This document shows positions 36,520 through 49,412 of a DNA stretch of 64,000 nt, piece after piece. Position numbers and translations under genes: made by a program. The DNA is from Linanthus parryae (Eukaryota > Streptophyta > Magnoliopsida > Ericales > Polemoniaceae): positions 20,371,363 to 20,435,362 of the forward strand of contig JALGPY010000010.1 in the NCBI GenBank assembly GCA_023055425.1, read 5' to 3'. The notes under the pieces are model-generated. The model was not told the DNA's origin. It was given only the letters and a program-made list of their open reading frames with translations, and ran no database searches. Numbering within the stretch: the first letter of the stretch is position 1; each line of letters begins with the position of its first letter.

Positions 36520-37954
36520 TTAGGAGGCATGGAACGAACTTCGGAAGCAACGGGAGTTCAAGTGGATTGAAGAAAAGCAAAGCTGGAGGAGCTAGGATGA
36601 CCAATCTGCACTAATCTGATCATATCTTGCGTTCTACAATTAATTTTGGAGTGAGACCAGTTCCATATTAAATCAGACTCAAATATTCCAATGATAGGTC
36701 ACGGAGCTTAAACGGAGTCCGGATGAGAGAGATATGTCCCGCGCAAGATCAGCTTACAATTCTGGACGAGAATTACAAACTAGAGGGGCTGAGATGCAGT
36801 TTCAGCAGAAGTACATTAAAAATCCGCCCAGCTGGTTTAAAAACGTGGAAAGAAGACCTAAGGGGCATATCATACATTCACGGAGGAAGAGAGAGACGGA
36901 CGGGAGCCATCGGAGAGAAGCTTGGAGTTTTGGGATTGCCCGGATTCGTCAAAGCTTGGCGATTTCACCGTTTGATTCCTTTCTCTTCTACTTTCATCAT
37001 GTGTATGGAGAAACTCTTGTTATTTTCCTACTCTATTAGTAGCTAAATACTTTTTCTAGGTTATATGGAGATGATCCTAGGGTTTATGAACTAGATTTTT
37101 TTCCGGATTGTGAGATTGATTCATGTTTCGTTTCTTTTATTCATATTGTTCTTCTTTGTTTATCATATATCTTGATTACTTAGGACTGTTGACACATCTA
37201 GGGTAACAAGAACAACTTTGGGAAGATGATCAATAGGTTAGTTGAATCGTAGCTTAAATAATATAATCTTGGTAGTTGGATTGATTGTTCTGAACTTAAT
37301 ACTTAGTCTAAAAGGAGTCGCGAACCGGTTAGACTAGCGTTCTAGGTGGGTGCTTGGGAGAGACTTTACCTAGATATGAACAAGAACAAGAACAAGAACA
37401 AGAAATTAGCCCGCATCATTGAGACTGAGAGGTAATATTATAGGACTAGTCATGTAAGGTTAGATTCGATTGTGTAGCGTTAGGCATCGGTGGACCGAGG
37501 GGACCCAGTGATCGGCTTAACGTTAGGCGTTTAGAACCATATCGGTAGACATCGGTGGACCGACAGGACCCGTAGTCGATTGATAGGTAGAACGACATGA
37601 GACCGAAAGGAGATTGTTAGTGCTATTACCCGACACAATTAATAAGATGATAGCGTGTTTCAGTACATTATCCGGAATTATCTAAAACCCTAGGGGATCC
37701 ATAGATCGCCTTGTTGTTCTCCATATTATCAGAAAAATACAAAAATATTAGATTAGTTGTTAATTAATTTTAGTAACTAGTTCGAGGGTGGGAACATCTT
37801 AATCATCATTCTTTCCTCCTTGTATCGTATTCTCGGCTAATAACTAATTAAATAATCTCAAGCTTGTCCTCGTGGGATCAATAACTCGGGGTTGAAATAC
37901 TACCCTATATTACTTGAAACGTGCACTTGCGGTAACACTTAAGAAAGCGTATCA
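36520..37954 (+). repeat. 5'-truncated left LTR of the Athila-like element
   Basis: Aligns to 42,352-43,660 from gttagga to ATCA. It contains about 130 bases (36,752-36,890) absent from LTR2, and a gaacaa hexamer run (37,378-37,403) longer than in LTR2. Confidence 0.85.
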
Positions 37955-37960
37955 AGTTCT

Positions 37961-37978
37961 TGGAGCCGTTTTCGGGGA
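37961..37978 (+). other. Degenerate Athila/Tat-type primer site
   Basis: tggagccgttttcgggga, three mismatches from the familiar TGGCGCCGTTGCCGGGGA. Confidence 0.7.
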
Positions 37979-38084
37979 CAGCAGTAGTAGTTAGGAGTTA
38001 GTTAGAGTACTTTTCTTTCAATTTGTTTTATTTTGTTTCTATATTTGCGCTTCACGTGTATCTTGTGAGTTTGTTTTTGCAGGA

Positions 38085-38767
38085 ATGCAAGAAGCAAGAG
38101 ATACAATGAACATGACCAGCGAGGATGATTATGTGGGGTTCTCTGATTACCCCTACTTATGTGCTAGATGCAAAATTTGGCACACGGATGGCACATGTTA
38201 GTAATTTTGTGCTACAAATGCAAGACGGATCACAAGTATGAAGATGCATGCATATTTCATCCACCCCAGCTTCAACAGCACCGAGAAGACTCGCCAGCGA
38301 ATATGGCAGAACGACACAGTATTATGGAGGATATCCAAGTGTGCGTCAAGTTCTTGTCTGTTTCTACACAACTTTCACAAGTGGATTCAGCCACAGGTAT
38401 GGAATACGTGAGGGAGATGATGAAGAGGTTAACGAAATGAGTAGAGAAACTCTCAGCGGCAGGGAAATTAGGTATCCAAGTGCCACAAGAGGATCCCTTG
38501 CCACGTGACGTTGAGCCTAAATTTGAGCCTCCATCATCATCACCACCAGAGGACGATTTGGATGACCCCTGCATTGGGAGCTTGTGGGGTGATAACGATG
38601 ATGCTGATGAATCACTTGTGATTTTTGCTGTTGAGGATTTGGAAATCAGCAAGTGTGGGGGTGTGAGTGAACTGCATGTGTTGATTGACGAGCATAAAGC
38701 ACCAAAGAGGTACTACTGGGGCGAATTTATGGCCATAGATTCATTTGAGCCCAATAGTACTTCGTGA
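38085..38767 (+). pseudogene. Degenerate internal ORF, unrecognised
   Basis: An ATG at 38,085 opens MQEARDTMNMTSEDDYVGFS followed by a Cys/His cluster (YLCARCKIWHTDGTC), then two stops. Overlapping frames continue (a SEYGRTTQYYGGYPS stretch; then 38,480-38,764, acidic, PPSSSPPEDDLDD). The pieces look like one decayed reading frame with frameshifts near the primer-site end, where gag would be expected, but I do not recognise it as gag. Confidence 0.35.
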
Positions 38768-41700
38768 AAGTTGATAAAGAAGAAAAAATGCATGATGAAA
38801 AGAGTCAACTTCTACACATCTCCACCATCTGCACAACACAGGGGTGCAAGTGAAGTTCTAGAAAAGAGATGGTGGAATAAGAATAAGAAGTGGAGAGTTA
38901 AGCATCATTCACTCTCCTAGACGGTTGAGGTAACCGGGTCGGGCCGTCGACCTTAAATTACAAGTTCTTCTAGAGTAGAGTTTGATATTTTGTTTCGTTT
39001 TGTTTTTCAGTGCTCCATATTTGATTGTGAAGGTGAGATAGAGTTGTTTTAATATTTTCTATGAGTATGCAGGACACAGGTACCGAAGAACTCTCTGGAT
39101 TCCCATTCTTGATGCATGTGCACGATTTCGCACGCAAAACGAGGAACAACTAGCTAACGGGGAGCATTGAGCTTGATAAAGAAGCTACTCAAGGTAGAGG
39201 AGTATCCAATTAGTCATGAGGAGCATGGTAGCGAGTTGGAGTATCGAGGTTGCACGCATCGGAATCCGGAGTGAAAATAGAGTTCAAGAGTTTCGGAGGC
39301 GAGATTCTTTGCACAAGAGAGATAAATTGAGAATAAATGGAAAATTTCTTGGTTTGGGAATATTCTAGTAAAAATGGATTCCACGTTGAGTGTGGAGTCC
39401 AACAGTTCAAGAAACGCGCCAATCGGATACTGGATTAAGAAATTAGAGCAAAAACAAAGTGGCAAATAGCAGTGATTTCGGCACCCATTTCGGACCGAAA
39501 TGGGGGCCGAAATCAAGCCATTTCGGCCCGAATTGAAATGGTCATTCTGCTTCATTTTTTCCCAGTGAATTTGGGCCCCATTTCGGGCCGAAATCAATTG
39601 ATTTCGGCATCCATTTGGGACCGAAATGGGGGCCGAAATCAGCCGGACAACTCACCTTTTTTTGGTATTTTTTACACTTTAGGGGGTTTTTTTGACATTT
39701 GGGGGGATTTTTAAAGCCAAGCACCAACCAACAAGTCCCCTAACTCCCAATTTGGATCAAACACTCCTTTTCTTCATCCTCTTCCTCTCGAAAACCTCAA
39801 GAACACCAACACACCCCAAACACAAAACGCATTCAAATCGCGAATTTTTTGAGATAGTGAGCGGATTAACTCTTGAGCTTTTGAAATAGTGAGCCGATTG
39901 AGTGTGGGGGGATTCAAATAGGAAGATCTCCAAGAAATTCAATCTTCCAATTCGTTTCATTGGAGGGGGATTCGGCCAAAGCTCAAAGAGTAACTTAAGA
40001 CGGGAACACCGAGGAGCACATCAAGGGTATGCTTGCTTCAACTTGCTCGAGTTTTCGGAAAATTTGGTCGACCGATTCGGCCTTTTCTTGACCAATTTTT
40101 CGCGAAACAATCCCGTAAGAATGGTACTCCGGCATCATAGGTACCATATTCTCTCTCGCTTTAAATAATCTCTCTAGACGATATGATTCATTTTACGCAA
40201 AGTGCCATGCAACACTTGTTTTAAATCCTTACACTTTGAGATCATGTCTTTGGGGGTACTCTCTAAATTCATTGTGGACAATGAATATCTCAAGTGTGGG
40301 GGCTTTACACATATATTTACTTGCCTTGACTTGCATAGCGAAGTTACATATAGATTAGTGAGTCAGTTTGCACGTAGGAGTCAGAGTTAGTTTTGCATGT
40401 GCACGTTTATTTTATGCATTGTATATATTTGTTGCACTTTTACTTATTGATTCTACCTACCATATGTGTTGTAAACCGAGTTGGCCCAAGCATATAGTGT
40501 TAGAAAAACTCAACTAAACACAAAGAGAAAAATTGAAAAAATGAAAAACCCAAAAAATTGAAATTTTTTTAGAAAGGGCAATTGAGATTAAATGTGGTGA
40601 GGGCTCAATGATAGAAATTTCTTAGGAGTATGAAAATATGAGGTGAGGTAGGCGGGAGAATCTGGAGTAGGAAGGCTATAGGGCTAATGCACTCGAGAAT
40701 TGTGAGTAGCTGTCTCTCAGACAGGTTATCCTACTAGCGCTACACCACTTTCACTTAGGTAGTCGTCAACCCTCCTCGTAGTGGCAACGGAACAGCTGTG
40801 CGAGTGATTATATGGGGACCTAACGTCCCGTCTCCATCGCCTAGGTCCACTAGTTACCCCAATTTGATCCATTTTCCCCTTTTATTCACAGCCTCTAGCC
40901 TAGGAAGCTATTTCTTGTGACTTTCATCACTAGTTAGAATGGTCTATTCCTATGCGTCATGATAGAGGGAGTCGAGTTAGGGAGGTTCCTTGAGGGTGAT
41001 TTGATAGTATACATCTTACGTGGATACTCTTACATGCCATCTATTGAGGGGATCTAAGGGTGAGTTAGAGACGGTAGGACATTTCGGTGTGGCGGTGAGT
41101 CGTGTCCATACACCACGATCACAGGTGGAGTGTCGTAGTGCGTGACATTCTTCCGCACGTCACGGGGTGGGGGTTGGTTGATCTTATAGGAGGACGTGCT
41201 TGTGCTTCATTCATATTTTCTACATCCTAGGTGATGAGGAGGATTGGTTGGAAAAGCACGTTTATACATTGACTACCGGGCTTTTGATATGGTTTACATC
41301 GAGTGTGGGGGTGTCGACATCTATTTTTATCACATCGTTGATTTGACACATTCCACCCCACGTTATCTATCTTGATATTTGATCTCCTTGGATACTGTTA
41401 TCATCATTGGTGGATCCATGTGCTTATATATGTTGAAATTGAAATTGAAAGAAAAAAAAAAAGAAAGTTGAAAGTGAAATGGAATAGGGAGCCGGAAGTC
41501 AAACTTCATGAAGACCAAGGAGATTAGCTATGAATCTTTTGATCACTTCTTCACATTTGTGGCCGCGAGAACGTCGTTTCACCAAGTTTGAGGGAATGAG
41601 GTCCGGAGTAGTAGATTCAGTGGGGTTCCTTGGATTTTGGTGAGGGAGTGTGAGAACGGCTTTTTGTGAGATGTATCATGCATCTAGGACTGCGCTTCTA

Positions 41701-42123
41701 AATATTCTATCCTACCCGTCCTAAGCCGTCAACAATTAATACCCGTGGATACATAGTCGGATGGTAAGTGCTAGGGATACGTTTGATGAGTGTGAGGAAG
41801 CAACTTATTTAGTGTTCATGCCCGTTTTGTCTGACAAAATTGGCCGCAAGTTCTACCGATCACCAAAGTTTAGAATCTTGTAGGGGATATGAGAGCCTTA
41901 TGACATGCCGGTTTGTTCTTCGAGATTGCCCAATCTCCAATCAAAAAGAAAAAAAAAATATGCTCTTTACTTTATTGCATTTTACATAATCGAGTTGCAT
42001 TGTTTAAAGTCATGTAGATTGCATAGTCCAGCATTTGAGTCGTTGTGTCTAAGGCAAAGTAAAGGTATATGTGAATCTAGGAAGAAAGTGTTGCTCGGGA
42101 CGAGCAAGAAGGTAGTGTGGGGG
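38652..42123 (+). repeat. Five dispersed copies of AGTGTGGGGG
   Basis: Exact copies at 38,652, 39,901, 40,293, 41,302 and 42,114. The last is the polypurine tract next to LTR2; the others lie inside the non-coding internal region, usually as (c)aagtgtggggg. Confidence 0.93.
39475..39646. repeat. Cluster of ATTTCGG / CCGAAAT inverted repeats
   Basis: Within 170 bases, atttcgg or its complement ccgaaat occurs about ten times. It forms nested hairpins such as catttcggaccgaaatg and a direct repeat of accgaaatgggggccgaaatc at about 39,494 and 39,620. Confidence 0.9.
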
Positions 42124-42127
42124 AATT
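42112..42127 (+). other. Polypurine tract of the Athila-like element
   Basis: gtagtgtgggggaatt directly precedes the LTR2 start tgatagaacc at 42,128. Confidence 0.7.
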
Positions 42128-43660
42128 TGATAGAACCTTTTAGGAGCTATCTATTACCTCCATTTTACCACATTATCACGAGTGATTTGAGCCTAATTTT
42201 AGAGAATACGAGTCGTTTTATCACTTATTGCTTCATATACGATTTATTGTTAGTCCGGGCGTTTCTATGCATATTTCGTTGTTATTTGTCAATTATAATC
42301 GCTTGGTATGTTTTTTCATGTTTTCTTGGCAGGAACGGAGGCTAATCGATTGTTAGGATGCATGGAACGAACTTCGGAAATAACGGGAGTTCAAGTGGAT
42401 TGAAGAAAAGCAAAGCTGGAGGAGCTAGGATGACCAATCTGCACTAATCTGATTATATCTTGAGTTCTAAAATTAATTTTGGAGCGAAACCAGTTCCATA
42501 TTAAAGTATACTCAAATATATTTCCAATGATAGGTCACGGAGCTTAAACGGAGTCCGGATGAGAGAGATATGGCCCGCGCAAGATCAGCTTACACGCACA
42601 GAGGAAGAGAGAGACGGACGGGAGCCATTGGAGAGAAGCTTGGAGTTTTGGGATTGCCCAGATTCGTCAAAGCTTGACGATTTCACCGTTTGATTCCTTT
42701 CTCTTCTATTTTCATCATGTGTATGGAGAAAATCTTGTTAATTTCCTACTCTATTAGTAGATAATTACTTTTGCTAGGTTCTATGGAAATGAACCTAGGG
42801 TTTATGAACTAGATTTGTTTCCGGATTGTGAGATTGATTCATTTTTCGTTTCTTTTAATCATATTGTTCTTCTTTGTTTATCGTATATCTTGATTACTTA
42901 GGACTATTGACATGTCTAGGGTAACAAGAACAACTTTGGGAAGATGATCAATAGGTTGGTTGAATCGTAGCTTAAAGATTATAATCTTGGTAGTTGGATG
43001 GATTGTTCTGAACTTAATACTTAGTCTAAAAGGAGTCGCGAACGGGTTAGACTAGCGTTCTAGGTGGGTGCTTGAGAGAGACTTTACCTAGATATGAACA
43101 AGAACACGAAATTAGACCAAATCATTGAGACTGAGAGGTGAGATGATAGGACTAGTCGTGTGAGGGTAGATTCGATTGTGTAGCGTTAGGCATCGGTGGA
43201 CCAAGAGGACCCAGTGATCGGCTTAACGTTAGGCACTTAGAACCATATCGGTAGACATCAATGGACCGACAGGACCCGTATTCGATTGATAGGTAGAACG
43301 ACATGAGACCGAAAGGAGATTTTCAGTGCTATTACCCGACACAATTAATAAGATGATAGCGTGTTTCAGTACATTATCCGGAATTGTCTAAAACCCTAGG
43401 GGATCCATAGATCGCCTAGTTGTTCTCCATATTATAAGAAAAATACAAAAATATTAGATTAGTTGTTAATTCATTTTAGTAACTTGTTTGAGGGTGGCAA
43501 CATCTTAATCATCATTCTTTCCTCCTTGTACCATATTCTCGGCTAATAACTAATTAAATAATCTCAAGCTTGTCCTCGTGGGATCGATAACTCTGGGTTG
43601 AAATACTACCCTATATTACTTGAACCGTGCACTTGCGGTAACACGTAAGAAAGTGTATCA
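42128..43660 (+). repeat. Right LTR of the Athila-like element
   Basis: 1,533 bases from TGATAGAACC to GTGTATCA; complete at both ends by comparison with LTR1 and the polypurine tract. Confidence 0.82.
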
Positions 43661-45464
43661 AGTATTTTATGAAGAACAAGTTCAAATCCTTTGAAAAGTT
43701 CAAAGAATTCAAGAATCAAGTGGAGAACCATCTTGGCAGGAGTATTAAGGCTCTATGATCAGATCTTGGAGGAGAATACTTAAGCCAAGAGTTTCACGTC
43801 TATCTTAGAGAATGTGGGATCTTGTTCCAACTCACTCCAGCTGGAACACTACAATGGAATGGTGTGTCTAAGATGAGGAATCGGACCCTGTTGGACATGG
43901 TTTTATCTATGAGGAGTTAGACAGATCTTCCAATTTCATCTTGGGGCCATGATCTATTAACAGCTATATTTACCCTTAATCGTGTTCCATCCAAATCAGC
44001 CATCAAGACACCATATGAGGTATGGATGGGAGGTATCCCAGTGTGTCGTTCATGAGAATTTGGGGTTGCGAGGTTTATGCAAAGCGTTTACAATCTGATA
44101 AAATCGGACCCAAGTCGGAAAAGTGTATATTTGTGGATATCCTAAGGAAATGAAAGGATATTAGTTCTATAATCCAACCGAGAACAAAGTGTGTGATGCT
44201 CGAACCGGTTTATTTCTAGAAAGAGAGTTTGTATCTAAAGAAACCAGAGGGAAGACTGTAGAATTTGAAGAGGTTCAAAAACCACAAAGAATTGATCATA
44301 TGATGGAACATGAGCAGGAATCACAAGATGTTGTTGAGCAACATGCTCAAGTAACACAAGAGCTTCGTATGTCTGGTAGGATACGTTAGGGGCCAGAGAG
44401 ATACGGACTTTTTGTGACTGAACCCAGTGACGTATGGCTCATGGATGACAATGAGCCTACAACCTATGACTGACATACTACTCAATGGAAACGATGTCCC
44501 TACCTTGCAATATGTTAAAGATTGGCTAGGGAATTGCATCTCAATGAAATATTTAGGGTATTAAACTTATATACTCGGTATAAAGATCAATATGGATAGA
44601 TCAAGGAATTTGTTCGACCTAAGTCAAAGTAAATATATTGACAAGGTGTTGAAGTGGTTTCAACATGCAAAAATCGAATAAATGATTCTTGCCCATGTCA
44701 CATTGAGTTAGTCTTACGACGTCTGTCTGTCCTTCAAATCAGATTGAGAAGGACCCTCTGAGTAAGATTCCATATGTGTCAGCTATTGGATCTATCATGT
44801 ACGACATGTTATGTGCTAGACCAGATGTGTCATATGCTTTGAGTATGACAAACAAAACAGCCCAATTCGGGTGAGAGCCACTGGATTGCTGTCTAGAATA
44901 TCCTTAAGTACTTGAGAAGGACTAAGGATGCATTCTTGATATATGGAGGGGAGGAAGAACACTATGTAAAGGTTTACACAGATGCGAGCTTTCAAACCAA
45001 TAAGGATAATTTCATATCGCAGTCGGGTTATGTGTTGTGCCTAAATGGAGGAGTTGTGAGATGAAGGAGTTCTTATAAAGAGACAGTTGCTAATTCTACA
45101 AAAGTGGCTAAGTACATTGTTGCTCGAATGCATACAAATGATGTTGTTTGGATCAAGAAGTTCATCAGTGAACAAGGTGTGGTTCCTAGCATAGTGGATC
45201 CATTGCATTGTACTGTTACAATATTGGAGCAATCGCACAAGCTAATGAACCCAGGTCACACCAAAAGTCCAAACATATAATCAAGTGATTCCATGTCATT
45301 TGAGAGATCGTCGATAGAGGAGATGTGAAGATATGCAATATACCAACATATGATAATCTTTCAAATCCACTCACAAAACCCCTTGCTTAGTGTATGCATG
45401 AGGGTCACACTAGATCGATAGGCATACGAGATGCACCAGACTGGCTCTAGTGTAAGTGGGAGAA
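43661..45464 (+). pseudogene. Ty1/copia internal remnant: integrase, linker, RNase H
   Basis: Starts abruptly after the Athila-like LTR. Readable pieces are the integrase core end (FKEFKNQVENHLGRSIKAL, GGEYLSQEFHVYLRECGI, WNGVSKMRNRTLLDMV) and FTLNRVPSKSAIKTPYEVW. The linker follows (44,189-44,389, FLEREFVSKETRG, RMSGRIR), then RNase H (SGYVLCLNGG, ANSTKVAKYIVA). The RT catalytic region is deleted between about 44,470 and 44,560. Many stops. It ends at a polypurine tract (gtgtaagtgggagaa, 45,450-45,464) just before an LTR of the gccctagaggcaat family. Confidence 0.85.
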
Positions 45465-46058
45465 TGTTAGTGTATGCCCTAGAGGCAATCTATTTTAGCG
45501 TGAACGTTTTTTCGGCTAAAATATTCATTTTATTAGATATGGAGATATTAATATAATGATGAATTTAGATTGTAATTGTTTTTATCTTAAATTATCTCTA
45601 GTCAAGTATAATGGTTATTAGGACGATCACTATGCATAGTGACTAGTATGTGGGTAGATGGATATGGAGATATAAAGTCTAACACATGGGTATGTATCTG
45701 TCGTAATAGCATTCTCGATTGACCCGCCACGAGAAGGCTACATAGAAGTTATGTTGAATTTCATAAGTGCTTCTCGTAGTGACAATATGGTTGTGGTCCT
45801 GTGACTTGAAGTCAATGAATACTTTAGTTGTGAATTATCATGTTTTGATATCGTCAAACGTTTCCCCATAACTAGGTAACCTTAATGGAGATAATAGGAC
45901 ATGATATGAAGCAAGCTGAGATATGGTAGTGTTGTAGAGAGGATTTGTCCCTTCCACATAACGGGAGTATGTATCCATGGCCACTCGATGAATAGGACTT
46001 AACAAATTTCTGGACAGATATGTCGAGGACATAACAAAGTTGCATAGGACTTAACAAA
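45465..46058 (+). repeat. 3'-truncated copia LTR
   Basis: Begins TGTTAGTGTATGCCCTAGAG, homologous to 51,619-53,021 but cut off after about 590 bases. At the cut are three imperfect 19-base repeats (45,994, 46,026, 46,046: aggacttaacaaagttgca and variants), immediately followed by SIRE-like coding sequence. Confidence 0.85.
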
Positions 46059-46091
46059 GTTGCAGGTGAAAGCTTAAAGTGTCTCAAGGCC

Positions 46092-46739
46092 TTGAAAGAA
46101 GATTCAAATCATTGGCACAAAAAGCTTGGACATATCAACTTGCATTCCTTGAACAAGTTAATCTCTAAAGATCTGGTAAGAGGATTTCCTTCTATCAAAT
46201 TCAGAGATGATGAAGTATGCAAATCATGTGCTCAAGGTAAGCAAAAAATGAGCGCTTTCAAACCAAAGAAATTTGTAAGTACTACTAGACCCATTGAACT
46301 ACTTCACATGGATCTTTGTGGTCCTATAAGGACTCCAACTCCAAAGGGTAAGAAGTATATGTTAGTTATTGTTGATGATTATTCTAGATTTACTTGGGTA
46401 ATGTTTCTTATAGATAAATCTGAAGCTCTAACTGAATTTTCATAGCTTAGTATGGAGCTTCAAACTTTGAAAAACTTACCAATTGCTTCAATTAGAAGTG
46501 ATCATGGTAGAAAATTTGATTAGCTTGAGTTTGATTTATTTTGTGCTAAGTATGGTATCTCTCACAACTTTTCTTCTCAAAGAACTCCTCAACATAATGG
46601 TTTTGGTGAAAGAAAGAACAAGAATCTTGAAGATATGTCAAGTACAATTCTTCTAGAGAACAATTTACCAAAGGCATTCTGGGCAGAAGCTATGAACACA
46701 GCCAACTACTTATTAGGTGTCTCATTATGCCAATTTTGA
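46092..46739 (+). pseudogene. Copia integrase (second SIRE-like element)
   Basis: GAG-pre-integrase (HWHKKLGHINLHSLNKLISK, VCKSCAQGKQK) then the core (HMDLCGPIRTPTPKGKKYML, VDDYSRFTWVMF, IRSDHGRKFD, a damaged HNGFGERKNK). The D, D and E residues are still visible. Stops occur near 46,443 and 46,520. Confidence 0.87.
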
Positions 46740-46813
46740 ATAAGACCCCCTGTTAACTTTTAAAAGGAAGAAATTCAAATATTTCATATTTTAAACCTTT
46801 TGGATGCACTTGT

Positions 46814-47224
46814 TTGGATCACAGCAATGGTAAGGACAACCTTGGTATGTTTGATGCAAGAAGTGATGAAGGTATCTCTCTTGGTTATTCTCTGTCTAGC
46901 AAAGCTTATAGAGTTTACAATAAAATAACTAAGCTTGTTGAAGAAAGGATTCATGTTATTTTTTATGAAAGCTATGATGGTTCTTTGAGTGAAAGTTTTG
47001 CAGACTTGAATCTGAACAAGCATGAGTCAGAAGATGAAATAGAGACTTCACATGGTTTCAAGGAAAGCTTGCAGAAAAACAGGAAGAATTTTCAAGGCCT
47101 TGAAAATGGTTCTCAAAACCTTGAAAATGAACAACAGAATAATCAAAGTGATCAAGCTAATTCCTCAAGATCTCAAGGGACTGAAAAGTTACCTGGAGAA
47201 CCTGAGCCATGGACTCCAAGATAG
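46814..47224 (+). pseudogene. Integrase-RT linker (second SIRE-like element)
   Basis: Reads DARSDEGISLGYSLSSKAYR, then an acidic, glutamine/asparagine-rich tail including NFQGLENGSQNLENEQQNN. The QGLE and QNLE peptides are encoded by dispersed palindrome copies. Confidence 0.75.
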
Positions 47225-47289
47225 ATATTAAAATATTTGTCATCTCATCCAGTTGACAACATTATATCTGATCCATCCACTGGTACACA

Positions 47290-48890
47290 GACAAGATCTC
47301 AAATAAAAAATGTGTGTTTTTAATGATTTTGTTTCTCTTGTAGAACACAAAAATGTGAAAGAAGCACTACAAGAAGCAAACTTGATCATTGCAATGCAAA
47401 GTGAACTCAATGAATTTGATAGGAGCAAGGTGTGGAATCTAGTTCCTCCACCAAAAGATCAGTCTATCATTGGCTCAAGATGGATGTTCATAAACAAGTT
47501 AGATGAAAATGGAAAGCTAATCAGAAACAAAGCCAGACTAGTAGCTCAAGTCTACAATCAAGAAGAAGGTATTGATTATGAGGAGACTTTTGCTCCTGTT
47601 GCAAGGTTAGAAGAAATTAGAATGTAACTTGCATTTGCATCCTACAAGAACATTGAACTTTTTTTCAAATGAATATCAAGTGAGCATTTCTATATGGTTA
47701 TTTGTAAGAAGAATTTTATGTATCTCAAACTCCTAGATTTGAAAATGATGAGTTTTCAGATCATGTTTATAAACTTGACAAATCCCTCTATGGTTTGAAA
47801 CAAGCTCCAAGGATTTGGTATGAAAGATTGTCAAAGTCTTTACTTGATAATGGTTTCAAGAGAGGATTGGCTGATAAAACTCGTTTCATCAAGACTCATG
47901 AAAAAGACATTTTAGTAGTTCAAATTTATGTTGATGATATTCTGTTTGGAGCTACTAAGGATTTTCTTTGCACAAATTTCTCAAGTCTTATGAGCAGGGA
48001 ATCTGAGATGAGCTTAATGGGAGAATTGAACTTCTTCCTTGTACTGCATGTACAATAGATGAAGAAAGTAACCTTTCTACATCAAAAAAAGTATATTAAG
48101 GACTTGATCAACAAATAAAATATGTCTCGGTCCAAAGCTACAAAGACTCCTATGAGTTCAACTCTATCCTTAGACAAGGATCAAGCTGGTAAGAGTGTAA
48201 ATCAGAAAGCCTATAGAGGTATGATTGGATCTTTGCTATATCTCACTGCTAGTAGACCAGACATTATGTTTAGTGTCTGTATGTGTGCAAGATTTCAATA
48301 TGATCCCAAAGAGTCACATTCAACTGCTTATAAAAGGATATTCTGATATTTGAATGGTACCAAAGACTTAGGGCTTTGGTATCCAAAATAGTCTAACTTC
48401 TCTGTTTTTGGATATTCAGATGCTGACTTTCCAGGATATAAAGTTGAAAGAAAAAGCACTTCAGGGTGTTTCCAATTCCTTGGTTCATCCCTAATCAGTT
48501 GGCATTCAAAGAAACAGAACTCTGTGGCATTATCAACAGCTGAAGCTGAATATATAGCAGCTGGAGCATGTTGTTCACAAGTGCTATGGATTTCTCAGCA
48601 AATGAGGGATCTAGGGTTTAACTTCAAAGATATACCTATCAAATGTGACAACACCAATGCTATTTCAATAACAAATAATCCAGTTCAGCATTCCAGAATT
48701 AAGCATATAGATGTTAGACATCATTTCGTCTGAGATCATGCTGAGAAAGGTGATATTATTCTTGAATTTGTTTTTACTAACATGCAACAGGCATACATCT
48801 TCACTAAACCATTGCTAGAAGAAATATTTACAGCCCTCATATTAGAGTCGGGGATGCTTAATAAGGAAGAATTGGTTTAGGGGGACTATC
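47290..48890 (+). pseudogene. Copia reverse transcriptase and RNase H (second SIRE-like element)
   Basis: RT pieces: [51 protein letters not shown], then a broken stretch, KQAPRIWYERL and the intact catalytic box IYVDDILFG near 47,925-47,950. RNase H pieces: MIGSLLYLTASRPDIMFSVC, then KSTSG and ALSTAEAEYIAAGACCSQVL, and HSRIKHIDVRHHFV. At least five stops or frameshifts are spread along it. Confidence 0.88.
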
Positions 48891-49170
48891 AGGTAAGTTT
48901 AAGATAAAGCTTTATGTGTTTCAAAGTTTTGAACTGATTTTCAAAGCCTTGAAAATCATTTCAAATCCTTGATCTTATTTGTATCAGCAATATAGCTTTT
49001 CAAGGTCTTGAAATTCTTTCCAAAGTCTTAAAAGAAAGTCTGTATGCTTTTTAGTCAAAAATTGGATCTCTCATTGGATGCTGTCTAAGTAGATAATTGT
49101 CCAATATTGTATTTATTTTTTAAGACTTATTTTCGTATAAATAAATTTTATTCTATTTCCTTTCCCACGT

Positions 49171-49283
<113 letters not shown>

Positions 49284-49412
49284 TTGAATTCAAAATGTAA
49301 AGATCTTGAAGAGAATTGGAAATATTCCAGTTTCCTTATCTAACTCAAACTCTATAGTATTTATCTTCTTCTATATCACTCCTGCCTATCTCTTCTTCAC
49401 TCCCAAACCCTA

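Larger units (their letters stand above)
36520..43660 (+). mobile_element. Athila/Tat-like gypsy derivative lacking pol (LARD-like)
   Basis: Two related LTRs (36,520-37,954 and 42,128-43,660) flank 4.2 kb with no RT, integrase or RNase H signature. After LTR1, tggagccgttttcgggga (37,961-37,978) is a mutated form of the Athila/Tat-type primer site TGGCGCCGTTGCCGGGGA. Before LTR2, agtgtggggg is a polypurine tract. LTR1 lacks the first 224 bases of LTR2, so the left end is truncated and no TSD can be checked. The 206 bases between the Tekay TSD and LTR1 (36,314-36,519) are unidentified. Confidence 0.78.

Noticed and set aside
36723..37046. Two overlapping 100-codon ORFs
   Set aside because: Both lie in the left Athila-like LTR, and much of the sequence is deleted in the right LTR.
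41905..42345. 146-codon ORF in the Athila-like element
   Set aside because: It crosses the polypurine tract and the LTR2 start and has no recognisable domain.
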